The notes under the pieces are model-generated. The model did no database searches. It was not told the DNA's origin and saw only the letters and a program-made list of their open reading frames with translations. Positions 50,690-61,843 of a DNA stretch of 64,000 nt are shown one piece after another. The stretch is from Homalodisca vitripennis. Lineage: Eukaryota; Arthropoda; Insecta; Hemiptera; Cicadellidae. The stretch's first letter is position 1, and every line of letters starts with the position of its first letter. The position numbers and the translations under genes were made by a program. The stretch covers positions 65,324,001 through 65,388,000 of the forward strand of contig NC_060213.1 of NCBI RefSeq assembly GCF_021130785.1, given 5' to 3'.

Positions 50690-51245
50690 TAGTTATGCCT
50701 TTTCCATTTATAAATATAACATCATGCAAATCTTCCCCACGAACATCTATAGCCTACATGTCTGTATTTCTTTCTGAAAATTTGCCATTACTCGGCCTAC
50801 TATTTTTCACTCGGCAAAACCTCATTATACGAAGTTTGTTAAATCGGAAATGGTGTGAGATTTCGTACCAAAAACTTTGCTTTTAAGGTAGCACCACAAC
50901 CAAAAATCGCAAGAAGCGAAGTCCGGAGACCGGGCAGGCCGTGCGACATCGCCAAAACGTGAAATATCAATAGTATTCGTGAGAGAGTCATTTACACATC
51001 TGCCATGCACTCCACTTTGATGGTACCATAATGAGATCATTTCCATTCTCAACTGTTGTAATTGTGGAACTAAGAAGTTTTGAATAATTTCAATCTACCG
51101 TTCTTTTGTCACAGTTCTTCTTTCACCGTTTAAAAAAAGGCCCAATAACGCCAAAACGTGCAACGCCACACTATACAGTCACTTTTTCAGTATGCATGAT
51201 GGTCGTTTATTGATTTCCCTGGGATTTTCTCTTGATCATTAAATA
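50690..51245 (-). pseudogene. mariner-like transposase remnant
   Basis: Minus-strand pieces line up in order with an insect Tc1/mariner (DDE_3) transposase: KVTV-CGVARFGVIGPF (about 51145-51215), SIEIIQNFLVPQLQQLR (about 51045-51100), then DISRFGDVARPARSPDFASC and DFWLWCYLKSKVF (50870-50970), and a C-terminal VMANFQKEIQTC piece (about 50780). Stops and frameshifts break it. Where family members carry a catalytic Asp in 'QQDGA', this copy reads YHQSGV, so that residue is lost. The terminal third-acid region (PARSPDF...CDF) is still visible. No terminal inverted repeats were found. This is an old, dead copy. Confidence 0.8.
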
Positions 51246-51249
51246 CTAT

Positions 51250-52835
51250 TTTGCGTGTTTATATTGCAATTAAACTCAAAGTGCTTCATTAGACATTATT
51301 AAATGCTGCAAAATGTTTCCATGATTAATGACGTCTTTCACAAAATAATAACACGTAATTTAGGATCAGCAGGGCTGAGTTTAGTGTAATTACTAATTTT
51401 AGGGATGAAAATTCAAATCACGATATAAAATTCATTGTAAACTTGACTTTGGAACTTCTAACGCGGCAGATTGTTTCCGGCATGACCTGTGGTGGGTCTG
51501 CAGATAAACGCACATTTTCAACATTGTCTAGAGTATGGACAGATCTAAACATACCGGGTGATTTCACTTTTACTGCAGAAGCACAGTTTTTTTATTCCTA
51601 CAAGGAATAGCTCCGTGATGAACATAGAATTGTTACTAAATAACCGTTGCGTATCAGTTACAGACTCATTATCTTTAAAGAAGGCTTTAGTAACAAAAGC
51701 ACAATGTTAATTTGTCAACTGCTCCATGATTACTAGTTGGCATCAGCTGTGTTTTTAATTGCTACAACAATGAGAACTCTAAATATAACAACAGCGGAGA
51801 AACAGCTGTTTAAAAAAGAGTCTCATTGTGCCCTCCGATATTTTGTTTGTATGAGTTATAAAGTTACTAGCAATCTTATAAAATACTTAGTTTTAGTAAT
51901 TAACCGCATTTAATGGTTCTAGAACTCACGGCGTTGTGGTAGTATTAAAAATAAACTTGTTATTAGGTAAGGAACTCGTTTTTTATATCCACTATAGTTA
52001 TTAGTAAAAAATTACTGTATTGTTAAACTAATCTGACACTATAGCAAATAATTGTAGTTGACATTACAATAACTGAAGTGGCCTGTTCAAAGAAAACAAA
52101 TAATATTCATTGAATCTTTTTAGAAATTCAACATAAAATTTAAATAAATACATTTTTTTTTTCTTAAAATATCTAGATTTATTGGAAAAAATAAAATATT
52201 ATTAAAATAACATATCCTTTCACTTAGAACTTCGTTTCAATAATATACTAGCAAAGAACATATTCTCAAGCAAGTAACTCTCGATTCTTGGTTTTAGCCT
52301 ACTCATTCATCATCCATGTATTGCTCACAAAATGTTATAAAACATAATAAATGTTGGAAAAATTTCCAGAACCAGCCTCCTTCTCCTTTCATGCTAGAGA
52401 TATTTTTTTATTCTGAAAAGCTGTCAAGGTGAATACGTTTAACTGGTTTCAACGAAATATTAAAACATTATTGACGAATAGATGGGTTTACACAAATTAA
52501 TATGTTGAATGTATTCCTTATCGTACACAATTGAAGAACAATGAAAATACTCGTAAAAGTATTTATTAAAGAACAATCTTGAACTGAGTAAATACTGACC
52601 TAAATAGAAATCTTGAATAAGCGTAAATTACGTGATGGTGAAACATAAAACAACTTCTTGTTTACGTATATCCGCTGTTCTATTATAAGTTTTAATGCTG
52701 TTTACAAGGTCTACAAGTAAATTAAAAAGTAGGACTGCATCTTTTTATTCTTCGTTTTTAAATCCTAAGGAATACATACACAACGTTATGCCTGCAAGGT
52801 GAGGAAGTGCATGGTGTTTTGAAAAAAGGAAACCA
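51250..52835. other. AT-rich stretch with a mixed-composition patch
   Basis: Positions 51455-51600 are GC-richer (ACGCGGCAGATTGTTTCCGG, GTGGTGGGTCTGCAG) and could be an old repeat or conserved element. No protein motif was recognised. Confidence 0.4.
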
Positions 52836-52839
52836 TTAC

Positions 52840-52995
52840 ATGGAATTAAGCTTCACGAATGGTCGGAATGTAGCGGAAATAACGAGTGAGGAGGGTCGAT
52901 TATAGCCGCTGTCGTTACAATTTCCTGTCCTGCGATTGGGCGATAGGATTGTTACGTGTTATTTGTTGCCTTGCTTCTGCTAACACAAACAACAA
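52840..52995. other. GC-richer island, candidate regulatory element
   Basis: A roughly 150-bp patch with ATAACGAGTGAGG (about 52878), GATTATAGCCGCTGTCG and GCGATTGGGCGATAGG (an inverted CCAAT word, about 52932). No coding frame. Confidence 0.3.
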
Positions 52996-53479
52996 GACAT
53001 GTTTTTATATCACTCTAAGGGAAAATATTATTACATAGCAGTTAAGTTATTTTAATATATTAGCACCATTTGTGCAATGCGAGAAAAATATAACATTTTA
53101 GTAATTTTCTAACTACATACTAAGACTAAAAATTTTCTTCAAAAATCTAACCCTGTAATCATATTGCGTGTCGCAGAAACGATAAATATCCCATAAATGG
53201 AGCAATTTTATAAAAGTAAAAAAACTTGAAAATCCAATTGTTCTAAGACTTCATCAAGGAGAACTATAACATTAATCTGGGTGGAGCTGCACCTTTCCAA
53301 ATTCAGAGGATACTATATGTATCCATTAAAAGGCAGAGATTCGTCTTAAAAACCATGATCTTTCAAAACACTTGTACACAACGTCTTTCTCCAAGTTGAT
53401 GCACTAGAAGCATACACACACAGTGTAGAAGTAGAAGATACACACAAACAACCATATCACTGAACGGCTCTGCATCTGC

Positions 53480-54145
53480 TGTGATGGATGGTTCCTCCAT
53501 GGCGGACTAAGGAATAACATGAGCCGGTATTGCTTCCCTAGTCTTTGAGGGTTGCTGTCGGTACACCCTGATAAATTATGAAAAATGGATTGTAGCACTA
53601 TATGAACCATCAAAAATGGTGCAAAATACAACTATTCCAAGAAAGTAGTTTTCGTTCGTAATCGATTGCCAAGCATTAATGATCACTTTATCCTCATCGA
53701 AACAGGCTACAATAGAACCATAATTCGCACGATGTCGAAACTGCTGTAGGTCGGATGGCACATCGGCCTGCAATGGATTCCAAGCCACGTCGGAGTCGAG
53801 GGCAACGAGAGGTCAGATGAGCTCGCAAGGCACTCCAACAACCAGCGTGTCCACTTTGGCTAGATCTACAATCGACAACACCGTAGGATCGTGGATCAGT
53901 GGTCACCACAAACATGATGGCCAAGAGTCATTAGCGACGGAATTTTAAGAGCCACCATGGGACAAAACTACTTCGCCTCCTACCTTCACCATACCATGTC
54001 CGTTGAGACCATCCGAAGATGGCACACCTGCGTCTATCTCCACACTTGGATGGAGGATGACGTCGTAAATGAGACAGAACACTTGTACTGGTCAGCGCGC
54101 TACCTAATGGCTAACCTGCAAGGGCGGGCGTTAGCTAATAAGTAG
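53480..54145 (+). pseudogene. non-LTR retrotransposon RNase H domain and C-terminal tail
   Basis: Plus-strand pieces in order match the RNase H domain found at the end of the ORF2 of Jockey/I/R1-type elements: MDGSSMAD (first catalytic Asp region, 53484), IDCQALMITLSSSKQATIEP (53661-53720), and LQWIPSHVGVEGNERSDELA (53770-53830, holding the conserved His and last Asp). The downstream tail has ISDGILRATMGQNYF and TEHLYWSARY, as in the cysteine-rich tail. Stops and frameshifts separate the pieces. No 5' part or poly(A) tail was found. A non-LTR reverse transcriptase piece at 61844 is downstream, not upstream, so it is from another copy. Confidence 0.8.
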
Positions 54146-54149
54146 GAAT

Positions 54150-54895
54150 AAGCGCATTTGTTCATGATTTTGACCAGCTTAACTACTTATCACTTAAATA
54201 TAATTAGTCTACATTCTTATGAGAATCTTATCCAATGATAAGTAATTTCGCAAAGGTAAGCCTACATGAAATCAAATAAAAAACATCTACTACAGCTGGA
54301 GGACTTCATCCTAATAGCGTCATTACAAATATATGGTTTTCTATAAACTCGCAATTCCTTTATCTTACAAGGTTGATTAATATTTTTTTTCAGCCATTTA
54401 GAAATCCTAATGGAGCCATGGTGGCACAGCAGTGGTAGGAAATGGTCTGGATAGTCATATGCGCTTCCTTCTGTTCCCATAATCCATTAAAAAAATATTT
54501 ATAATATTTATTTATTTGTTATTTCAGATATTAAAAACAGAACAAACATTAGTAATATTGTAATTAACATTTTTAACTACTCAAGGTTTCTCTTATATAT
54601 ATTACTATCTTTACCTCTAATTTAATAAATAAGGCTACTAATGTTAAACACACCATCATAAAACTTTCAGGTAAGATTTATGAATTTTCTCTGAATATTA
54701 CAGTGTATAGAAAACTACATCGATAACCCAGAAAAAACTTAATTGACAAAGGATTAATCCTAAGTGAAAACTGTAAATGTGTTCAACTAAAAACAATATT
54801 ACTCGATCAAAACGTATCCTAGAAACGTTTCTAATTTTATAACTTGAATATTACATAAAAGAAGCTAAAACAGCATCACAATAAGCGGGATGGCG
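54150..54895. other. AT-rich stretch, nothing recognised
   Basis: A short phrase near 54412 (GGAGCCATGGTGGCACAGCA) resembles a tRNA A-box, but no B-box follows. No gene was recognised. Confidence 0.45.
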
Positions 54896-54931
54896 GTGTT
54901 GAAATACCCGACTCGACACGGAGAAACGAGA

Positions 54932-55059
54932 GGAAACGAGGTCGTTAATTATGACCGGCAATAACAACGACGCCATCTAACGAGCCGTTACCTTGTGATC
55001 TCGAGTGCTCCACAGCACCCTTTAATTGGATTACCTAATGAGAGCAGCAAAGAATTATT
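54932..55059 (+). promoter_or_regulatory. paralogous non-coding block A2
   Basis: Partner of A1 (40042-40160). It contains the identical 25-base string (54975-54999), GTTAATTATGACC (54943-54955), a 3-bp insertion in ACAACGACGCC relative to A1, and the aligned TTTAATTG and ATGAGAGC words to the right. The left side (54880-54931) is also GC-richer, but has no counterpart at A1. It is not coding. Confidence 0.6.
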
Positions 55060-55484
55060 CTACATTTTTAAACGAAGGAAATTCATTTCCTAATGACATA
55101 GGATTTAATTCCCAAATATTGATTACTTTGCAGTCAAATTATGTTTTAAACGGAACCGTTTCAAGAGCGAATTAACTCTTGTATACTTGGTTCTAAATTA
55201 AACTAAAAGACAATAAATAGAATCAACCTAATAAAGGAATTTTATAGTCCAGCAGTGGATATATCTCCACATTTTTAAATTTAGCCCTAAAAACTCGATT
55301 TCTTTACGATTTAAAATTTTGAATGAAATAAAATATTAAATATTTTACAGTTTAATAAAAGTATTACACAGGTTTCAATAGCGTACTATCTATGTATTTA
55401 GTACAAGAGCTACAATGAATGGTAAATAAGAAACAGTTTTAACCTGATGTAATGAATGAAGCAGAACAAATAAAAGTGAAGTAG

Positions 55485-55690
55485 GAAATACTTCTGGAGA
55501 CCACTCAACCGAACTGGGTGGCAGGAAATTAAAGGATGTTCGCTTGGAAATTAAATGTCTCCATCTTCCAACAACCAGGTATTAAAAATTTAATTTTACA
55601 AGCGTTCAGAAGTAATTGGTTGACCGCTCTTCGCGTGATTAAAAGGATTTGGAATCCATTCCGTGATGTTAGAATACTTTTGTGTTCATG
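55485..55690. other. GC-richer island, candidate regulatory element
   Basis: Mixed-composition block between A2 and B2 with GGAAATTAAAGGATG and GGAAATTAAATGTC (about 55525 and 55548), AGTAATTGGTTGACC (about 55611) and AAAAGGATTTGGAATCC. No counterpart is visible between A1 and B1. Confidence 0.35.
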
Positions 55691-55789
55691 TCAGTTGAGG
55701 CGCTAGTCTAAAAATAAGGTTAATTATAGCTTAGATCTCTTAAATGAGTTTTCTCAATATGAGCGGTGTTGTTTTCACAAAAGTGTCAA

Positions 55790-56400
55790 TTCAACAAGGA
55801 ATTGCCTGTTAAATTTTTTGCATGTTTGAAATTTATTTTAAAATATTTTATATTCGTAAATGTGTTCTATGTGTATTTATAAATCTGTCAATAAACCACT
55901 TCAAGCCATAATAATATAAGTTAACCGTCTTTCATGATTCGCTTTCTAAGAACTAAGTATATAGACCTTGGCAAGTGTATTCTAATATTAATTGCTTGTG
56001 ATTAAATTGCTTACAGGTTTGAATTTTTTATTCGAAAATGTGCTTTTATGTAAGGTATTTATCAATTGTTATACGAAACACTTACAACTTTTCTCACGAA
56101 TACGCCTTCTAAGAACTAGAAGTATATAGAACTTGACACGTGCATTCTCACATTAATTGCTTGTGATTAAATGCTTTAAAGGTTTTAAAATATTTAAATA
56201 TACATTTTATATTTGTAAATACGTGATGTTTTTTTATCAATTTTTCAATAAAACACCAGGCCATAATAATATTAGTCATCCGTTCTAGCTGATTTGCTTT
56301 CTAAGAAGTGGAAGAAATAACTAGAAGTACATAGAACTTGGCATGTGCATTCTCATAATTATTGCTTGTGATCTATTTTATTTTAGAACCTTTTTGGCAC
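55790..56400. repeat. degenerate tandem repeat, about 165-205 bp unit, three to four copies
   Basis: The anchor ATAGA(C/A)CTTG(G/A)CA(A/C)GTG(T/C)ATTCT occurs at about 55961, 56126 and 56331. It is preceded each time by CTTTCTAAGAA-like words and followed by TAATTGCTTGTGAT. Between anchors are TATT(C/T)GTAAAT and AGGCCATAATAATAT(A/T)AGT(T/C)A phrases. The array lies between A2 and B2 and accounts for part of the extra distance there. Confidence 0.65.
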
Positions 56401-56404
56401 TTCT

Positions 56405-57065
56405 TTTTCAGGTTTTGATTGAGGTAGAAATATTCTCCACAAATAGAAGGGTTGATGGATGTATTGTTTAGTAATTTTTTAACTATGTGGAAACAAAACG
56501 ATTAGATTAAATTGAATATTACGTAATATGAACTACGATTAAATTGTTTCAACTAGACAGTTTTTGTTTTAAATTATCGTTAAAGATATTTTTATATTTA
56601 AAATTTCAAATTAGTTTACATATTATTTAAGTAGAATTTAATTTATTTTTTATCAATATGTTGCTGAATTTTTATTAGGTATATTTTTTAAAACAATTTC
56701 TCTTTTAAATTTGTTTTTATTACTCAATACTTAAATAATTATCGGTATTTAACGACATATGATACAAGTGCAATTATCTAATAGTATTCACTCTTCAAAT
56801 ATCAGTATCTAAATTTTCATTTAGGATTTTAAGAGTGAGTGGTTACGTATTAACAATTCCTATTTGCGTATGACACAAAACGTATTTCCATTTGTACATG
56901 ATAGTAATTACTTATGTTTCATAATAGGATAGTACACACATTATATGTTAGCCAAATAATTTATATTTTTAGCCACCTTCATGTAGAGAAATTTATTTAA
57001 ATATAAATTATATTACATGTAATTTTTAAACTACTCAAAAGCACTCATTGTGAAATAAAAACAAG
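56405..57065. other. AT-rich stretch, nothing recognised
   Basis: No gene or repeat was recognised. Confidence 0.5.
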
Positions 57066-57114
57066 TTCAAATAGTTTTAACCCCGTTTTTGGCTTTTGTC
57101 CAAGCATCTTAGCT

Positions 57115-57225
57115 CTGTCAGTGGCGGTTATAATGTATAGTCGCAATTGGCAACCGCGGCTGTTCCTGTAGGTGCTTAATTGGATGAAATTACTAATTGG
57201 ACCTCTTAAATATATTAAATTGCTC
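57115..57225 (+). promoter_or_regulatory. paralogous non-coding block B2
   Basis: Partner of B1 (41279-41400). Shared strings are TGTCAGTGGCGGTTATAATG (aligned to TGCCGGTGACGGTTGCAATG), TGCTTAATTGG (57173), and the identical ACTAATTGGACCT (57192-57204). The minus-strand open frame over it (57045-57239) has no equivalent at B1, so it is not a conserved protein. Confidence 0.6.
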
Positions 57226-57910
57226 CTTGTTTTACACATGAATCTATGAATTCATAGAACTTTTTAACATTTTCTTATAAATTTACAAAATAAATATTAA
57301 ATATTGATATATAAATTTGACAACTTTAAAATATTGTAACACCTATTGTTAGGGGAGAAGGACAACGTCGTATAAGAACGGCCTCTATTACCCGACTTTA
57401 TAAATATTATATGTTCAATAATATTTACTTTAATTCAAGCAACAATTCGTTCATTATTGAACTGCAATAATATGTGTGAGATATATTGAAGACAGTATCC
57501 CTAGGTTAGGGAATACAGAAGAGAAGAAATGTATATAAGTATAATATACAGGCCAGGCTAGTAAGCCTGGTTATTTTACAGGATAAGCGCAGTTAAGTTG
57601 CAGTAAACACGCAGGAATTTTTTTTTAATTCACTTAGCTAGTGTCTAAGATGCTACCAAATTGAGGGAGTTAGCTACCGGAAGGAGAGGAAACGGTAATT
57701 AATATATAATTTATAATTCATGATGTTAAATAACATGCATGACTGTGCCAGGATTTTGAATACGTTTAGTTTGTGCATGAATGGTTCTGTCTCTTAAAAA
57801 AAACTTTCTTTCAGTCAGCCATAAACTTCAATTAATTTTCAGCTCAATTCCCTACAAATCTACTTCTAAACGTATTTTTCTAAATGTATTATTCCTTGGA
57901 ACAAATTTAA

Positions 57911-58200
57911 AGTCTCTATGCCCTTTCTGTTAACAGATCAGAGATAGCGGCAGAAATACAGATAGACTGCTCCTTGATTTTTTTTAACATCATAATAGAT
58001 AGGATCCTTTTTATATGACCTAAATGTACCATTCTATTTACAGATCAGTCAGACCGATCAGTCTCTATGCCTTTTCTGTTAACAGATCAGAGATAGCGAC
58101 AGAAATACAGAATGACTACCCTTTCATTTTTTAACATCATAATCGATAGGAGTCTTTTTATGACCTAAATGTACCTTTATACTAAGTTTCATGTGACTAG
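57911..58200 (+). repeat. tandem duplication, 149-bp unit
   Basis: AGTCTCTATGCCCTTTCTGT begins at 57911 and again, one base different, at 58060. The following AACAGATCAGAGATAGCG-CAGAAATACAG, TTTTTTAACATCATAAT-GATAGGA and ATGACCTAAATGTACC phrases repeat in order. The copies are clearly related but diverged. To the right (58180-58330) is a phrase typical of decayed insect interspersed repeats (AAGTTTCATGTGACTAGTACC, then GAAACAGGCGGGAATAAG). Confidence 0.85.
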
Positions 58201-58334
58201 TACCTTTCAATCAATATTTTTGAAACAGGCGGGAATAAGATAGACGGTCAGAGCTTTTTCCTAAAATCAATACGAATCTTCCATGGATGAAGAACCTAAT
58301 CTCTAGGACCTTCTTATTAATAGGTATCTAAAAA

Positions 58335-58655
58335 ACGATTACAATTTCAAGGTTCAATCAGATCATTAGTAAACAATATATACTATTTATGTTTGTAAAA
58401 AGGTTGGTTTTCATACAAGACAAACCACATGGCAATTTCTGAAAGTCAAACTCTAGAAGAACGATGATCTTGATAACCAAAGAATATATTTCAAAATCAA
58501 ACATTTACAAAATTGTATTATGAGATGAAATACATAAACATAGTATTGGAAATTAAAAACGGAAAATAAATTATTTTAAACAATGTGGAGCATACGTGTA
58601 TCTTTACATTACATATTATTTAAAAATTCGTGTTGTTAAAATATATTTATGAAAC
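58335..58655. other. AT-rich stretch, nothing recognised
   Basis: No gene or repeat was recognised. Confidence 0.5.
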
Positions 58656-58659
58656 CCCA

Positions 58660-58835
58660 TAAATAAGCATCAGCTGTATAGATAGGCATCGTGTGTAACG
58701 GGCTTATATACATGGTGTTCTGGGTGGATTGGGGATTACCCAACAACGCGTAATGAAAAGCCAACATGACGCCAGTAATGAAGCAATATACTACCTCAAT
58801 GACGTCATATCTGATTAGTTTCACTGAGTCCGTGT
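58660..58835 (-). promoter_or_regulatory. candidate minus-strand core promoter in GC-richer island
   Basis: Read on the minus strand: a CRE-type TGACGTCA (58800-58807), a second half-site GGCGTCA (about 58767), then TATATAAG (58703-58710) about 90 bp after the CRE. It could be a gene promoter or the U3 part of a lost LTR element. A 62-codon minus-strand frame over it has no recognised product. No transcription start evidence is available. Confidence 0.25.
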
Positions 58836-58839
58836 TGAC

Positions 58840-61045
58840 CGAACGTTAATTATAACCTCATTCTATTAACCGTGTTGTCGTATAGGGAAAAATACAGCTT
58901 CCAATACATACAAAATGCTAATGGTATTTATAAAACTCTTAAACGCTTTAATTAATTCAGTCCAGAATTTAGTTTTGAACTTTTATTTCGGTTGGCAACA
59001 CTTTTGATGCATTTCAAGGAAAGCATATTCATGACCAAATTTATCTAAAGATTTTAACTGTACTAAGTGATAATTTCGTATATAAATTTAAATATCTATA
59101 TTTAAAAACTTTAAATTGTGGAAAAGCAAATTTTATTTAAAAATGTATGGGTAATACATGAATCAGTTATTAGATTTTGTCTAACAATCTTGGTGGCGTG
59201 AAGATTCACGCAATTTTATTACACTATTAAATATTAGATTATTTAGTACCCTTACTAATTATCAAACTATAATTAATTATAATTTTATAATTATTAAATT
59301 GAAATATTAATGGACTTTAATAAACCAAAAGTAATTTTAGTTTTTGTAAGCTTTAATATCGTGTATTACTATATGACTTTAACTATTGAAAATGTTTACG
59401 AATTAAATTTAATTTGTAAACATTTTCAATTTCATTTTCATTTTCGTAAATATTATTATATTTAGTTTCAATTTTACCATGTGAAAACATTATTTTACTA
59501 TAAAAATATTCCTCAAGTGCTTTTCTAAGATGACTTTTAATCCATTAATTACAGTAGTTTGATATACATTGTAATTAAATAAATATGTTATCCAAATGTA
59601 TAAATGTCTTCATATTAACTAAAATTATTTGTTCCGTTAGTACTCTTGCTACTTATTTGTTACGTTAGTAGTATATTTATTTATCTTGAATCTTCATATA
59701 TGAGGTAATCTGGAACTCTTTCCCCATATTGGATAACGTTTCATGGTTTAAAGCAAACCTACAATGAACATTCTTATAAGTTGTATTAACTAACGTGAAC
59801 TAATTTTCACTGTTATTTTTACAGCTTATTCCTAGTAATACGTTTACTGTAGTTGATAAACCATAAACAAACTATATTGAGTAGGATTAAAGAATACACG
59901 GAACATGATAATCGTATCTGATTATTTTATAAAGGATTAAACTGTGTTTAATAACCATGAGGGATTACAAAACTGTATGAAAAATTTTTATGTAGTACTG
60001 AAGCGTAGTTTCAAAATATCGTTATTTTGAGATTAAAAATCGTTAGATGTAAAACATTAGATTTTATCAAGAAAATATATTTTATTAAAGATTATGAACG
60101 ATGACTTTACTGGCGTGTTTACGATACTCACTGAACAGTTGTCGTTAAAAATATTGTCCATCGTAAACTAGCGTTATAGCTGTTTGTTTTAATTTAATAT
60201 TTGCACTGATGAAGCTTTCACGAAATAAAATATCATGCTTGTCAACTTTAAGACAATGATGGTTTTTATTAGAAAGCTATGGCACTTGTATAAGAAAAAT
60301 CCACGGTTTAATTAGTTCTTATCAATGCTATAATAATAGGTAGATATGTATTTATATATGCAAGTGAAGTTTCTTAAGTTCATTTTTTTCAATTTGTTCA
60401 TTTGATACTATAAGATTTTAATTTTATTAAGTTCTAATTTTTTATTTATATTTAAAACAAAAGTAGTATACTTGCATGAAGGCTCTATTGTTTAATATTT
60501 CGAAAATTCGTGACCCATTCGACACGACAATAGAGATTTAAATCTATGATATGAGATTATTTGCACTTACATTATTTCAATTATTTTCGTTCAGATCAAT
60601 TCCTTCATATTCTAGAAAAGCTAAACTAAAATTGAATGGAAAGACAACTTACCAATAAACATCATACAACCGTCATTTATTGACCAAGGTAAAAATACGC
60701 AGCACCACATGTCGCTTAGCAAACTTCACTGATGTTTAATGCAACATTTCAAGTCTGCAGATCAGTTCGTTCACGAGATACTTACAGGGAGTACCATCAC
60801 CTCGAGTGTAGAGCTTCGCTTATGCTCAGCTAACAATGATTGATGCACAAACAGTTATGTTTTTCTGGGACTTGAACATGGCTCAAACACTCTTTGCATG
60901 CAATTATATCTCGTCTTAAAAGTAACAATAGGTGAACACGATGGGAAAATATGTTCATATAATGTAAAGTTCAGAGTGTAAAATGTTATCCATATAAAAT
61001 AAATGCAATGATTTTATTTCGGTAATTTTATTTTATTCTAAGAAA
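58840..61045. other. AT-rich stretch, nothing recognised
   Basis: Very AT-rich. A GC-richer patch lies at 60690-60910 with no identifiable motif. No gene was recognised. Confidence 0.5.
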
Positions 61046-61051
61046 TATATA

Positions 61052-61126
61052 CCCTCCACCCTCATGCGTCATACAGGCTGTGTTTTAACAGAATGCCCAA
61101 ACAAATTATGTATACCATTATACGAA

Positions 61127-61171
<45 letters not shown>

Positions 61172-61236
61172 TGGCATACATAATTTGTTTGGCCATTCTG
61201 TTAAAACACAGCCTGTATGAGGCATGAGTTGGAGGG
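61052..61236. mobile_element. foldback element (MITE-like) with (TA)n centre
   Basis: Arms of about 65 bp pair almost perfectly: the left arm from CCCTCCACCCTCATG (61052) and the right arm ending CATGAGTTGGAGGG (61236), sharing CATACAGGCTGTGTTTTAAC in both orientations. The centre (about 61131-61167) is a TA run. TATA lies on both outer sides, which would fit a TA target duplication as in Tc1/mariner-derived MITEs, but in AT-rich DNA this is weak. Minus-strand frames through it are incidental. The near identity of the arms suggests either recent insertion or arm-to-arm correction. Confidence 0.75.
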
Positions 61237-61239
61237 TAT

Positions 61240-61835
61240 AAGTGCCTTTTGTTCTCTGCTAAGTGGGAGTGGGAGGGAGCTACAATGTAGGAGTTGAAAT
61301 TAATATTATCATATTGCACACAACATGATATCTGGACATGTTCCTAGTGGACTTTGTTAAGTGTTAACGCTATATTGTGATTAACTTAAAGAGATAGATA
61401 GAGAATTGCAATCTCTATAACTTTATTTTTTAAATTAACCACCAAACAATATATTTCCTAAATATAAATTAATGCCATTTATTCTTTACATCTCAAACCT
61501 CCTTACTATAAAGATCCAGCGTATGGTAATGAATATAGTTGTATTGAATATAATAACATACTATGAATAATGAGTATGTATTGTTATAGTAAATAATTAT
61601 TAAAGAATGTATTTTTAAGAATGTGATAAGTGTGTTCCTAAATATCGGTTGAGACTTTATAAAACGGGTTTCCATTAATCTCGTCTTAAAGCTTGAATTC
61701 TTTTGGATATTTTTTCCGCTATCTAATATATGAGTGAAAGAATTTGCGTTAATTCATTTTATGCTTTAATTAAGTAGGACACATCTGAAAAGATTAAAAT
61801 GTAGTATCCACATCCAGAGGTACCACTAAAAGTGT
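61240..61835. other. AT-rich stretch, nothing recognised
   Basis: No gene or repeat was recognised. Confidence 0.5.
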
Positions 61836-61843
61836 TCATCAGT

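Noticed and set aside
53576..53924. Minus-strand open frames of 70-76 codons at 53.4-53.9 kb
   Set aside because: They are shadows of the plus-strand RNase H fragment, whose motifs are clear in the opposite direction.
54412..54460. tRNA-derived SINE head, because of a phrase like a tRNA A-box
   Set aside because: The A-box match needs an insertion and no B-box (GGTTCGANNCC-type) follows at the right distance.
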